64,000 nucleotides of DNA from positions 62,001-126,000 of the forward strand of contig JANAVB010012099.1 in the NCBI GenBank assembly GCA_029216955.1, in the 5' to 3' direction. The notes under the pieces are model-generated. The model ran no database searches. It saw only the letters and a list, made by a program, of their open reading frames with translations, and was not told the origin of the DNA. The translations under genes and the position numbers were made by a program. This document shows, piece after piece, positions 1-10,453 of this stretch. Every line of letters starts with the position of its first letter. Position 1 is the first letter of the stretch. Source of the DNA: Iris pallida. Taxonomy: Eukaryota > Streptophyta > Magnoliopsida > Asparagales > Iridaceae.

Positions 1-35
1 CTCTCCTTCTATCCATTTTCAAGTTCTCCATTTTC

Positions 36-1304
36 TTGCACATGGCTCCTCGCTTGCCCAATCGTGGGAAAAGGGTTCGAACTGAGGGAGCTTCCTCTTC
101 GAATCCTCCTCCTCCAATTGAGCAAGTAGGTGAACAACAACCCATTCATCCGTTGTTCAACCCGCCTAGTCCCCAAGATCCGAATACATATGACGAACGC
201 CTATTTGTATCGCTAGACGCGTCTAATGCATGGTTTAGCGATTTTCGTACTCGTCCGGTGTTCGGGGGACATCCGATAAATTTTACAATCTTTGCTCAAT
301 TTGAATCTCTGTTTCGTGATCTATGTTTGGATGCTTTAGTTGCTTCAAATTTTGTCATCTACCGTAGTGCAATCCAAATGTTTTATTGCAATTTAACTTT
401 CGATGCAACCCACATCTATTCTCGGGTTGCCGGTATTGACATAGTTTTCAATGATTCTGAGTTGGGGGATTTTCTTGATCTTGTTAATCTTGATGCTTGG
501 GATAAACTTGTGGAAGCACGCCAATTTCAATTTGTTGGCGATACTTCTCTTGGAGGATTCAAGGAGGAATTATGTGCTCCTAACATAAGTCCTCGCAAAC
601 TTATGGCCAAGCATCTCAACCCCTACTTCTATGAGCTTCATCGAATGATTTTTAACACCATCTTACCAAAAGCTGGTTCAACTGATGAAGTTACCTACTT
701 TGAGATCTCTGCCATATATCACCTCCATTATTGTATCCCATTCAATCTTCCTAGGACAATGATGGATTGGATGATAAATTGTAGGAAGAAACCAAGAGCG
801 TTGGTTTATCCTTTATACCTTCCTATGGTTTTTCGTGCATTCATCATTCCTATTCATAACTGTCAGTTCTTGCCTGCTCCTGCTTTTCTGTCCAAGGCAC
901 GCCGTACTCAGGCAGTTGTCGCCTCTCCTGAGGCCTCTGAGCATTCTGATGATGAGGAGCCTGACGCCCCTCCTTTTGGTCAGGATGCACCTCCTCCACC
1001 TGCCACTCTTGAGTCCATTCAGACCATGCTCCGGGATTATTTTACTCTTGAGGACGATCGCTGGACACAGCTAGACTATCGTACCACTCTGCAGATGAGT
1101 GCTCTCGGCAACTCTCTGCATGATATCCGGTACTCTCTGTCTCAGCATCTGCACATTCCCATGGAGAGGGATCCAGCGCGCGCGGGTCATCGCATTGATG
1201 ATCCGTGGGTTATGCGTTACATGGATCCGAATGATGCTTTTGTGGACCCTCGTCGCTCCTTCCCTGGTCCTTCAGATGTTCCAGGACCTTCTCGTGCTCC
1301 GTGA
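36..1304 (+). CDS. Sirevirus accessory (env-position) protein, plant transposon protein domain
   Basis: A 422-residue open frame with no internal stop, unusual in this decayed window. The N-terminus (residues 1-50) is basic and then Pro-rich. Residues about 50-290 resemble the 'putative plant transposon protein' domain found in accessory ORFs of Sireviruses and related elements. Residues 300-330 are acidic and Pro-rich, and the tail is rich in Pro, Ser and Arg. I see no convincing signal peptide or paired transmembrane helices, so an envelope function is not supported. The ATG at 42 (MAPRLPNRGK) is an equally good start. The position between pol and the polypurine tracts matches the Sirevirus env-like gene. 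Biochemical function unknown. Confidence 0.65.
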   Translation: MHMAPRLPNRGKRVRTEGASSSNPPPPIEQVGEQQPIHPLFNPPSPQDPNTYDERLFVSLDASNAWFSDFRTRPVFGGHPINFTIFAQFESLFRDLCLDALVASNFVIYRSAIQMFYCNLTFDATHIYSRVAGIDIVFNDSELGDFLDLVNLDAWDKLVEARQFQFVGDTSLGGFKEELCAPNISPRKLMAKHLNPYFYELHRMIFNTILPKAGSTDEVTYFEISAIYHLHYCIPFNLPRTMMDWMINCRKKPRALVYPLYLPMVFRAFIIPIHNCQFLPAPAFLSKARRTQAVVASPEASEHSDDEEPDAPPFGQDAPPPPATLESIQTMLRDYFTLEDDRWTQLDYRTTLQMSALGNSLHDIRYSLSQHLHIPMERDPARAGHRIDDPWVMRYMDPNDAFVDPRRSFPGPSDVPGPSRAP

Positions 1305-1909
1305 TGGAGATTGGCTCGATCTGCTGCTGCTACTGCTGATGATCTTAGTTACTTTTTGCTTTCAGTTATTTAGTTTATTATGGATTTATGTAGCTGGTTT
1401 TATGTACTCTGTTTATGAGTTGGCCACTTGGTTTGGTGGATGACATTATCTGTCCTTTATCATAGTTTTACTTTATGTCAGTGACTTATTTTGCTTAGTA
1501 TTTCACTGTTTCTTCTCTGCTTGGTATGGTTGCATTACTATTCGTTGCTTCTTTATATTGCTAACTGCCAAAAGGGGGAGAAATATGTATATTTTTATAG
1601 TTTTGTGCTTGTTTTGCTTTTGGGAGATATTATTTATCAGGCCACAGGTTCTATGCATTCGTATATCTGTGTATATCTGTGCTTGTTCTTGCTCTGGGAA
1701 AATATTATCTATCAGGTCACAGGTTCTATGCATTTTGTACGGGGGAGAGCTATAGCTTCTAGCTCGACACCGTTCATGGTTTACGGGGGAGCTATCTTCT
1801 TTTAGCTCAGGCATCGTTTATGGGGGAGCTATGTTACAATCAACTGTGTCCAGGTATGAATATTGAAATATACATATATTATTTTGTCAATTATCAATAT
1901 GGGGGAGAT
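1305..1909 (+). promoter_or_regulatory. Multiple polypurine-tract region of the Sirevirus
   Basis: Noncoding stretch between the accessory ORF and the 3' LTR. GGGGGAG occurs five times, at 1574-1580, 1741-1747, 1785-1791, 1822-1828 and 1901-1907. The last copy is followed by ATT and the LTR start, so it is the primer site for plus-strand DNA synthesis. Repeated polypurine tracts upstream of the 3' LTR are a documented Sirevirus feature. Short ORFs here look like chance frames. Confidence 0.75.
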
Positions 1910-2202
1910 TGTTGACACAAAGTCACAGTCAACCAAATATTGACTACATTGACTAAATAATATTTGTATTAATTCAATACGACACACGACGACTGCATTC
2001 AGTTCAAGACAGATGACAGCTCAGTCTCCGGCTCTCAGTGTGTTCTGGAGTCTGTATTTTATAATTTTATTGAGTCTAGACTTGTGTACTCTGAGTCATG
2101 CTGAGCTCTTGGAACTTAGTCTATAACCTACCCAAAATCCCAAGCTCCACTGAACCAAAAACTGCCCACTGGTCCCCTTAGAACCACTCTGTGCTCTGGA
2201 GA

Positions 2203-2252
2203 CAGAGTTCGGGCCGAACTCTGCCTCCACACAGAGTTCGGGCCGAACTCTG
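2203..2252. repeat. Tandem palindromes in Sirevirus U3
   Basis: Two copies (2203-2223 and 2232-2252) of a 21-bp inverted repeat: arms CAGAGTTCGG and CCGAACTCTG around one central base. A weaker relative with GAATTC/GGCC arms lies at 2334-2353 just before the TATA box. Sirevirus LTRs are known to carry repeated palindromic motifs; a regulatory role is inferred. Confidence 0.6.
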
Positions 2253-2354
2253 TCCCCTAGAAATCAGGAACCCTAATTTTAGGGTTAGCTGGTTGCTAGT
2301 TGTCCAACGGCCAAATTTTTGAATTTTCCTACCCGAATTCTGGCCGAATTCTGC

Positions 2355-2377
2355 CTATAAAAACACTATAAATAGGG
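2355..2377 (+). promoter_or_regulatory. LTR TATA box region
   Basis: CTATAAAAACACTATAAATA, two overlapping TATA-like sequences about 445 bp into the LTR, followed by a CT-rich stretch (2390-2430) as in plant LTR promoters. Likely marks the U3/R boundary. Assigned by motif and position only. Confidence 0.55.
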
Positions 2378-2853
2378 CATGAATTCTCTCATTTCAATTC
2401 ATCCAATCTTCTCTTCTCTTCTCTCTTATAAGCTCAATAAGCCATACCCTTCCCATCTACTAGCCACAAGCCTCCTAAGTCTCGAGTGCTCAGCATCTTT
2501 CAGTTAGGATTCTTGTGCAAGAGTCGAAGAAGTCGCTTGGACAATTCCAAGCAAATCGCCACTGCGATCCTCTGATAGAAGTTGACGTGCTCTTCTGAAG
2601 AAAAGGCACGGGTTGTAAACTACTATTTCACAAATAGTGGTTTAATCCTGAGCTAGAGTTCTCAGGCCTGGACTAGTCCTCCACGAGGGAAACCAGGTTA
2701 AAATCGCTGTGTTTGCGCATGCTCTTCTGCTCTTCATTTATTTTCTGCACTTTACTCTGATTATTTATTATTGGTGAAAGAGTTATTTTTAATTGGCTAT
2801 TTTTCTATGTAAACTCTATTCACCCCCCTCTAGAGTTGCCAAACTGTTCTTCA

Positions 2854-3498
2854 GACCGGACCGAAAGTCGGAAGCGGTCTCACGGCCAGATGAACCCGTC
2901 TTCAGCACCAGCCCCGGCAGCTAGGGCTTTGACCATTGGAGCTCAGAGGCGGGCGGCTTCCATTACGTCGATTCAGCATTCGATCCTAGTATATCCCCAG
3001 CAGCAGCAGTAGTAGCAGTCTTTCACAATGGGTTGCACTCATTGTGGAAAGCCAGGGCACGTGGTGTCAGAATGTCGCAGAGCACAGGGTTTGTGCTTGG
3101 CTTGTGGGGCACCGGACCACAGGGTTGGGAACTGCCCGAATAGGGGAAGTTTATCTTTTTCAACCTTTTCTAGTCCCTCGGTTAGGGGGCCAGTCCCATT
3201 ACCAGTCCAGCAGCAGCAGCAACAGTACCCATTTTCGAGGCCCTTGCCACCTCAGACCCAAGCATTTCAGCAGCAGAACCTTCAGCAGTATGCACAAATC
3301 CAAGCTCAGATCCAGAACTACCAAAGAGGTTTCCAGCAGAGGGGACCAGCACCCAGAGGGCAAGGTCAAGTGATGGATTTGACCATGGAGGAGGATTTAG
3401 CATTAGGTGAGGTGGTGGCAGGTACTATTCTCGTCAACTCCTTCCCAGCATCAGCATTATTTGATTCTGGTAAATCGTATTCATTTATGACTGTATAA
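2854..3498 (+). pseudogene. Element A gag C-terminus and protease start
   Basis: Gag 3' portion lacking its N-terminus because of the copia insertion. The first in-frame stops lie in a CAG repeat near 3010. After them come two zinc-knuckle motifs in tandem (CTHCGKPGHVVSEC and CLACGAPDHRVGNC), both with complete C-X2-C-X4-H-X4-C/ C-X2-C spacing at their cysteines. A Gln-rich linker (3200-3350) follows, then the retropepsin region ALFDSGKSYSF at about 3455-3487. The frame ends at TAA 3496-3498, just after the protease active-site loop. Element C has a stop at the same place. Confidence 0.75.
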
Positions 3499-5312
3499 TT
3501 CGTGACATGGATAGGACTGGAGCCCGAGTCATTATCAGTAAGGATCAATATACTTACTGGTAACGGACTTGTGGGAGTAGATAGAGTGTTTTCCTCGTGT
3601 CGGATCGTAGTTAGCGGTAGAGAGTTTCCCGCTAGGTTGATAGAATTCCCGATGGCTGATTATGACGTGGTCTTAGGGATGGATTGGTTGAGGGACCAAT
3701 ATGCTAGAATAAATTGCCATATCGACAAGATTATTTTTAGTATTCCTGGTGAGCTAGAGTTTTTATTTTTTCGAGGCGGAGTAGAACCTTCACCTCCAGT
3801 TTTTCGGATGACAGTAGCAGCGGCAGTTCGGTTTCCCAGAGTTATAGAAGAGTTTCCCAATATTTTCCCCGAGGAGCTTCCAGGTATGCCACCAGAGAGA
3901 AAGATCGTGTTCACCATAGACTTGATCCCCAGAACAGCACCAGTGTCAGAGAGAGTCTACCGGATGGCACCGTCAGAATTGGAGATCTTGTATAAGATGC
4001 TTGAGGAACTCAGGACCAAGGGATTCATTCGTGCTAGTGGATCGTCTTAGGGAGCCCCGATGCTTCTTGTAAAAAAGAAGGATGGTACGTTCCGATTATG
4101 TGTTGACTATCGTACCTTGAACTCAGTGACAATCAAGAACAGATACCCTCTCCCGAGGATAGATGACTTGTTTGATCAACTCAAAGGGGCGTCCGTATTT
4201 TCGAAGATTGACTTGCGGTCAAGATACCACCAGATCAGGGTCAGAGAGCAGGACATCCCGAAGACGGCATTTAGATCCAGGTATGTACATTGGAGTTCCT
4301 TGTTATACCATTTGGAGCAACCAATGCGCCGACTGTATTCATGGACCTCATGAATCGTATTTTTATGCCTTATCTGGATCAGTTCGTGATTGTGTTCATA
4401 CACAACATCATGGTCTACAGCAAGAGTGAAGCAGAGCATGAGCAGCATCTCAGAGTTGTTCTCCAGATTCTCCGAGAACACCAGTTATATGCGAAGTTAA
4501 GTAAATACGAGTTCTGGCTCGATCACATTTCATACTTGGGTCATATCATCACCAGAGGTGGAGTGGAAGTAGATCACCAGAAGATAGTGGCTATAGAGTT
4601 ATGGCCAGTACCCAGCACAGTTGTAGAAGTTCGCAGTTTTCTTGGCTTGACCGGCTACTACCGACGATTTGTTTCAGACTTTGCACAGATTTTAGCACCT
4701 ATGATCCAGTTGACCTGCAAGGATGTGTAGTTTGCTTGGACGGCAGAATGTCAGGATTCTTTTGAGAAGTTGAAGCGAGGCTTGATGACGGCACCCATTC
4801 TCACGCTTCCAGATGGGACCGAAGGATTCTCAGTGTATTGTGATGCTTCAGGCAGAGATTTAGGATGTGTTTTGATACAGCATGGAAAGGTAATAGCTTA
4901 TACGTCACGTCAACTTCGTGATCATGAGAAGAATTACCCGACCTACGACTTGGAGCTGGCAGCAGTAGTGTTTGTACTTAAGCTTTGGAGACACTACTTG
5001 TATGGAGATAGGGTAGAGATTTTCACCGACCACGAGAGCCTAAAGTATGTATTTACTCAGAAGGATCTTAACATGCGTCAGAGGAGATGGCTAGAGCTAC
5101 TTGTGGATTATGACATCAACCTGCAGTATCATCCTGGAAAGGCCAACGTTGTTGTAGATGCATTGAGCAGAAGAGCCGGAGTTTATTTTCTAACAACATA
5201 ACCAGAGTTGTTAGCATATCTTCAGAAGATGGGTATAGAGGTTGTCCTTCCTACCAATGTGGCGTTGATGGCTAGTATGCAAGTTCAGTCCAGTATAATT
5301 GAGAGGATCAAG
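3499..5312 (+). pseudogene. Element A protease-RT-RNase H polyprotein, broken
   Basis: Continues the polyprotein after the 3496 stop. The rest of the protease (GMDWLRDQYARI, about 3678-3713) leads into reverse transcriptase ([28 protein letters not shown]), RNase H (VYCDASG at 4837, [11 protein letters not shown] at 5020) and a linker. Breaks: TAG at 4048, a frameshift near 4285, TAG at 4727, TAA at 5199. The RT catalytic motif reads [10 protein letters not shown] (4391-4420), so the Asp-Asp pair is His-Asn and the enzyme is dead. The sequence is cut at 5312 by the CACTA transposon and resumes at 13864. Confidence 0.85.
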
Positions 5313-5660
5313 CACTACAACAAATAGGGCATACAATAGCAGTTTATCTATAGCGTTCAAGCCTCCCTGCTATAGAATGTCATCATCAATAGCGTTCCTT
5401 CTGCAGTGCTATTAAAATAGAATACAATAGCAGTTTATTTATAGCGTTCGAGCCTCCCTGCTATTATAATATAATCATCCATAGCGTTCATATTGAAGTG
5501 CTATTAAACGTTCATACAATAGCAGTTTATCTATAGCGTTGAAGTATCCCTGCTATTAGAATGTCATTATCAATAGCATTCATTATGCAGCGCTGTTAAC
5601 AGAACTTTATATAGCGTGTTATGAATGCTGTTAATGGTATAGTTTTTTCTGAACGTTGCT
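5313..5660. repeat. CACTA 5' terminal inverted repeat and subterminal repeats
   Basis: The terminal inverted repeat (5313-5340) is followed by spaced copies of ATAGCGTTC and of AATAGCAGTTTAT. The three larger units (starting 5334, 5423 and 5514) are roughly 90 bp apart. In CACTA elements such motifs bind the TnpA-type protein. Motif and position seen; binding inferred. Confidence 0.75.
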
Positions 5661-5672
5661 ATGCCCGTATGT

Positions 5673-5940
5673 CTAGGGGTGAGCATTATTCAGTTTTTGG
5701 ACCAAAATCTGAATCGAACCTAACCGAATAAGAGATTCGTCTCGGTTGGAAAAAAATTCGGTTCAGTTTCGGTTTTGAAAATACTAAAATTTCTTTCTCG
5801 ATTTCGGTTTTGGGATTCGGTTTCGGTTTAATCCCACTAATCTTTCAGAAATTTTAACTAAAATTTCTCTCCCTGGTAAACCGAATAAGAAAATTTAGTA
5901 ATATATATACGAAATATATCTTTGTATATTTAGTTACTAT
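5673..5940. repeat. CGGTTT-rich repeat of unknown class
   Basis: Begins TAGGGGTGAGCATTATTCAG and continues with repeated CGGTTTCGGTTT and CCGAA-type words. Many plant hAT-like MITEs begin with GGGGTGAGCA, but I find no matching inverted end. It may be a truncated element inside the CACTA arm. Confidence 0.35.
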
Positions 5941-6119
5941 CACTACACCAAAACACGTAATTTGTAACACATTTTTCTATAATTAGTAACGGCTATTACC
6001 GTGACACACTTGTAACGGTAATAGGTGTTACAATAATTAATTAATCGTTACTAAAATTTTAGTTTTATATTTGTATTATTTTTATAATGTTTGTAATAGT
6101 GAAAACCGTGACAAAGTAA
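5941..6119 (+). mobile_element. Second CACTA-like terminus, truncated or without visible partner
   Basis: CACTACACCAAAACACG at 5941 is a CACTA-type end distinct from the outer one. Inverted words GTAACGG/CCGTTAC-like follow (about 5985-6055). No matching GTGTAGTG end was found downstream in the window. It is interrupted by the Tourist-like MITE at 6120. Either a decayed smaller CACTA or an internal relic of the large one. Confidence 0.45.
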
Positions 6120-6987
6120 GGGCTTGTTTGGTAACCGGATTTCACTATTTGGATTTGGATTTGGAAATCCTACAAATCCAAATATTTGATTTTAAAATTC
6201 AAATCCAACTCAAAATCCAACTCCAACCAAACATAGGATTTTGATTTATGATTAATAATTAAATTATAGTCATGATCAATAATTAAGCTATTAATTAATT
6301 ATGATTAATTATAGTTATTATTATTTATAAAATTAATAATTAACGATTAGTAATTAATAATTAATAATTGATGATTAGTTATTATTAATTATAAAATTAA
6401 TAATTAATGATTAGTTAATTTTTAAATAAATAATGATTAATAATTAATAATTAACGATTAATAATTAATAATTAATAACTATAAATTACAATTAACGATT
6501 AATAATTAATAATTAACAATTGATAATTTTTTTATTAACGATTAATAATTATAAATTATAATTATTGATTAATAATTAATAATTAATAATTAATGATTAA
6601 TTAACTATAAATTAAATATTTTAAAAATAGTAATTATAAATTAATATTATTATGATTAGTATATTATTAATTAAATTATTATAAAATATGATTATAATTG
6701 TGATTAAAATATTATTAATTAAGATTATAATTAAATAGTTATTAACAAATTATTAATTAATATTATAATAATACTAATAAATTATTAATATGATTATAAC
6801 AAAATTAACTAATTAACTAATTTTTAAATTAATAATACTAAACATAGGATATGATTATTAATTAATATTTACTAATAAATTATTAATTAATATTATAATA
6901 ATAATATAATAATACTAGTAAATTATGATTATTAACTAATTAACAAATTATTAAAAATTCAAATCCCACCTTTTACCAAACACACCC
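6120..6987. mobile_element. Tourist-like (PIF/Harbinger) MITE
   Basis: The ends are GGGCTTGTTTGGTAACC (6120) and TTTTACCAAACACACCC (to 6987), inverted repeats with a few mismatches, flanked on both sides by TAA (6117-6119 and 6988-6990). TAA target duplications and G-rich ends are typical of Tourist/Harbinger MITEs. The interior is extremely AT-rich, built of shuffled TAATTAA words, and has no coding capacity. At 868 bp it is long for a MITE, probably through expansion of the AT-rich core. Confidence 0.8.
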
Positions 6988-6990
6988 TAA

Positions 6991-8419
6991 TGCGACATCG
7001 AAAGGAATGAAAAATTTGCCGACTCTTCCCGCAATGATTTTCGTTTTCCCTCTCATTCTCACTTGACCATCCTCCACCTCTCTCCTCTTTTCATTTTCAT
7101 TTTCATTTTCCCTCTTCTTCTCCTCTCTCTCTCTCTCTCTCTCTCTCGAGTTTTCTCCGGTCCTCTCTCTCGTTCCCCCAAAACTCTTCCAGGCTCGCTC
7201 TATTTTTTAGTTCGGCTCAAATTTCCCCCGCACTCTAGCAAACACATCAAAACCTCCTATTTCTCTCTCCTTCTCCTTCTCATCTTTCCTATCATCTTCC
7301 TTCTCCTCGTCCTCATCTTTTCTCCTCCTCCTTATTTTCTCTGAATCCCCAAATCCCTCCTCCTCTTCCCACCCTAAACCCTAACCCTAGAAAACCTTCC
7401 TACTTACCCCAAACTCTAACCCTGGAAACCTCTCCATCTATCTGAAAGCCTATATCAACCCTCACGTCCGTCGTGGAGGGTGGAGGGGCTAAAGACGGCT
7501 GCGTTCAAGACGGCTGCGTTCAAGTTTTAGGTACTTGAAGACCGCAGTGAGCGGGAAGCTGACCTCGGCAGCTATCTTCTCCTTCTTCACGATCCGCAAA
7601 CTGTATTTTCCGGCCGCCATGATCTGTGCGAGTAAGCTTCTCTATTTCTCTTCTTCTTCGATTTCTAACTAGTCGATTTTGACACTTCTTGATCCGATTT
7701 TCGTCCAGTTATTGGCAGGGTACCGGAGGATCCGATGGCATCTAAGAAGTCCGGCCTCCACTTGGAGCGCCAACTGATTTAGCGCCACATTGCTGTGCCA
7801 CGGTTCGAAAAATTAGAGTTATGGGCGCAAAAATTAGGCTTCTTAGTGTTCTGTTTTTGTTTTTTTAATGGTATTCGTTTACACACGCAGGAAAATAGGA
7901 CCTGTCACCAAGGTGGAGCTCACGGAGTTAAAACACCGTATTTTCTAGCCTTTAATGCATATTTTTGCACACAACCTAGTATTCTGGTCATGCTTAGCTA
8001 TATCAGAATATACATTTTTAATTGTAGTAACTACAAGCTCAATACTGTAATTAACACGGATTGCAATTTGGCCTTTTAGATGATTGTCCTCTCAGTTTTG
8101 TATTACTACTGAATGTTTCAAAAGCGATATATGATATATTCGGATACTTAAGAGTCATCATTGTACCAAAAGATCCTCCAGTAGAAGTCAAGCTGATACA
8201 AATTTCTTGACTGGCTAAATTAGCACAAGTTCTATCAATTTATATATTTCTTGGGAAGTTGTATATGACTGAAAACTCAATTTTACTAAGATGCTACTTC
8301 TATTAAACTGCCAATGCCTTATTTAGCAATGTTTTGGCTATATGACTCTCATGGATGAAATATAGTTGAAATATTTGCTTACCTACTGAATCCTGATGTT
8401 CTGAACTTATCTGGACCAG
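6991..8419 (+). other. Promoter/5'-leader-like segment inside the CACTA
   Basis: No identifiable gene. It holds a pyrimidine-rich tract with (CT)n at 7123-7147, the ACCCTAAACCCTAACCCTAG telo-box-like cluster at 7371-7390 common in plant leaders, and a GC-richer block at 7460-7640. On the minus strand an open frame starts ATGGCGGCCGG at about 7620, but I cannot identify it. The composition suggests a captured gene 5' end. Its source gene is unknown and may be the kinase gene fragment that follows. Confidence 0.4.
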
Positions 8420-8889
8420 GTGGACCTATGCAGATCCCTCTTGGGCTCGTATTACGGACCTACTGCCGATGGTGATAATCTCAGCTGAAGCGGGTGATGA
8501 GGTGGCAAATAAATTTTTACATGAATCAGTCCTAGAGCTGGCTGATAGTGTTAAGGCTGTTGTCCAGAGACTTGGACTGTGTGGTGAAGGTATGCTAAAT
8601 TTGTTTGTTAATTTACTGAATCATCTAATAACAAGCTAAATTTGAAAGCCATGAATGCCTAATAAAATCTTTAGACCAACATATTTGTTTCTATAGTTCA
8701 AGAATATTGATTCGATTTGTCAATTCATTGTTCAAGTTATTATTTTTTGTGTGTGAAGATGGCAATGATCATTTTCCACTCGTTATGGTCGGAGGAGTTC
8801 TCGAGGCTAATAGGCGATGGGATATAGGAAAGGAAGTCATAAACTGTATCTCCAAAGTTTACCCAGGTACTCGTCCAGTTCAACCCAAG
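8420..8889 (+). pseudogene. Captured N-acetylglucosamine kinase gene fragment (two exons)
   Basis: Two exon-like blocks with consensus splice borders. 8420-8589 follows CCAG and ends GAAG before GTATGC; it encodes WTYADPSWARI and AEAGDEVANKFLHES. 8759-8889 follows TGAAG and ends CCCAAG before GTAAGT; it encodes FPLVMVGGVLEANRRWDIGK. Joined, the reading frame is continuous, and both blocks resemble the C-terminal half of plant N-acetyl-D-glucosamine kinase (BadF/BadG ATPase fold), which phosphorylates GlcNAc. The N-terminal ATP-binding part was not found. Captured host sequence within a CACTA; no function expected. The protein family is recognised from memory. Confidence 0.75.
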
Positions 8890-9632
8890 GTAAGTAGAAG
8901 TTTCCCATCTCCAGATTTAATTGAAATACTCTTTAGGTATACGAATTAATGTTGTTTCCTAGTATGTAAATTTTCATCCATTCACAAAAATTTGAGAAGT
9001 ATATTATATATGTTTAGACATATTAACATGCCAGGCAGGTCCCTTAATTTATTTTTTTGCTAAGATTGTTTGGTTCTTGAATCTTCAGCTCCCATGAGAA
9101 TTAATGGGTTTGGCTATAAGAATGTCACTCCTAATTAGTCTTTTGCTTAACGTGTTGTAGAGATGAATGTGATTTAGTATAGCATTGCATTATCTTACAT
9201 TTCGTCTAGATTCTATCCAAGGGAATTTGGAGGGTTCTCCTTTGTTCCATGAGCATAAACAGTATAGTCAAAAAATAGGTCTACCTACCACTAACTGATC
9301 GTCTAAGTTTATGCAGGGTTACCTTTACCAGGAATCTGACACTAATATATAAGGGAGGGAAACAATTTGATAGCAAGTTATAAAAATTTGAAGGACTAAG
9401 TTGTTGTGTAATCAGATTGTTGCTCGAAGAATGCAACTGGAAAAAGTAATCTTGTAAGCTCTATATCTTATTTCAGTTGTACAAGTTCTAGAAGTGGCAA
9501 AAGATTTATGGAAAGCTGATATGCACTGTGGAACTCTAACCTAATGGTTTTCTTTTTCTTATTGATTTCTTGTATTATAAAATTGATATTTCATAATATT
9601 CTAACCATTGTCACCTTGATTGTTGAATGCAG
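8890..9632 (+). other. Intron-like noncoding DNA in the CACTA
   Basis: AT-rich sequence between the kinase exon and the LRR exon. No open frame or recognisable repeat. Pyrimidine-rich ends and the TGCAG acceptor at 9632 are consistent with intron sequence carried along with captured exons. Confidence 0.4.
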
Positions 9633-9698
9633 AAATCTAGGCCATAATCAACTTAATGGACAGTTGACTGATATGTTTGGAAATCTACCAAAGGAATT
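9633..9698 (+). pseudogene. Captured LRR exon of a STRUBBELIG-type receptor kinase
   Basis: A 66-bp exon-like block after TGCAG and before GTGAGT. It encodes NLGHNQLNGQLTDMFGNLPK, a single leucine-rich repeat. Single-repeat exons and the LGHNQL..QL.DMF wording are typical of the STRUBBELIG receptor family (plasma-membrane LRR kinases of tissue morphogenesis). No other repeats or a kinase domain of that gene were found nearby. Family assignment from memory of the motif; a different LRR-RLK subfamily is possible. Confidence 0.55.
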
Positions 9699-10044
9699 GT
9701 GAGTTCTTTTAATTTACTGATGAAAATATGGAATAATACCTTCTAGTGCATTGTTTCTTTTCATCGTCAAGGAAGTTGTTGTTTACAATTTCTTCATCTG
9801 AATGTTGTTAGTTGAATTCCAACCATGATTAACTAACAATTGAAATCAGCAAATGTATGGAGGAATTTCCGTTACAACTTGTAACTTACTACTTTGCTTT
9901 ACCAAAATTATGCATGATTCATACATGCGGCATTTCTCTATGTGAAAATAAAATATTTTCTTTTTTTGATCCATGAAATGAAAATAAAATATTTTCTTCT
10001 ATGTGAGCTAGGATTGGTCTCTTCTTACTAGAAATTCCCAACAG
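9699..10044 (+). other. Noncoding DNA between captured exons
   Basis: AT-rich, with a small direct repeat (AAAATAAAATATTTTCTT at about 9945 and 9981). The right end reads like a splice acceptor (CCCAACAG at 10044). No gene seen. Confidence 0.35.
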
Positions 10045-10216
10045 GGTTCCCCAAGACCTTGTAGGCTTCTCCAAGAGGGATGAGAGTGCACATGATGCAT
10101 TCGGTGCATGCCACAACTCCACAACTATCTTTGCAACTACTGTTGGGCCTCTTAGTAGTACCCTCACCAAACTTCAGGCCAGTACCAAGCTCTGAAAGCT
10201 TCGTGAAGCAGCAAAG
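10045..10216 (+). pseudogene. Unidentified exon-like block in the CACTA
   Basis: Bounded by an acceptor-like CCAACAG and a donor-like AAAG|GTGAGA. One frame reads VPQDLVGFSKRDESAHDAF and ACHNSTTIFATTVGPLSSTL, with one stop near 10190. The borders and the balanced composition, unlike the AT-rich flanks, suggest a captured exon. I do not recognise the gene. Confidence 0.4.
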
Positions 10217-10453
10217 GTGAGAGTCGTAGCAATCACATGCTTCTCCATATCAAGATAATTACTTGTTCACTTGTTTTTGCATATATTTGCTTGGGGTTCG
10301 TTTCAATACTTTAGGAATTAGGAGTGAGAAGTATATGATAACTGGTGTCATGATAGTCTGGAAGTACCATTTGAAATATTAAGTGGTTAAGGCACTACTA
10401 ATGGCAAGAAAAAATGATAAAGAACTTGGTCATTCTATATTTAAGGTAACTGG

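Larger units (their letters stand above)
1..2853 (+). mobile_element. Sirevirus-like Ty1/copia retrotransposon, 3' portion
   Basis: The right-hand end of a copia element whose gag-pol and 5' LTR lie left of the window. Seen: an accessory ORF (36-1304), several GGGGGAG polypurine tracts, and an LTR starting TGTTGACACA at 1910. The LTR ends near 2853, where sequence homologous to a gypsy gag gene resumes; the alignment partner is element B around 49777. An extra ORF after pol plus multiple polypurine tracts is the hallmark of the Sirevirus genus. The exact right edge is uncertain by about 12 bases (a CA at 2841 is the alternative). No TSD can be checked because the left end is absent. Confidence 0.8.
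1910..2853 (+). repeat. 3' LTR of the Sirevirus-like element
   Basis: About 944 bp, starting TG directly after the final polypurine tract. It contains near-perfect palindromes in the U3 part (2203-2252), a TATA box near 2355, and a pyrimidine-rich stretch after it. The 3' end carries the phrase ATTCACCCCCCTCTAGAG, typical of copia LTR ends. The right boundary was placed by where gag homology of gypsy element A starts. Confidence 0.75.

Noticed and set aside
36..1304. Viral-type envelope glycoprotein
   Set aside because: No signal peptide, paired transmembrane segments or glycoprotein features; only its position resembles env.
7063..7344. 93-codon hydrophobic frame (Leu/Ser/Phe-rich) that looks like a membrane protein
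   Set aside because: Encoded by a pyrimidine-rich leader with a CT microsatellite; hydrophobicity is a by-product of T/C richness.
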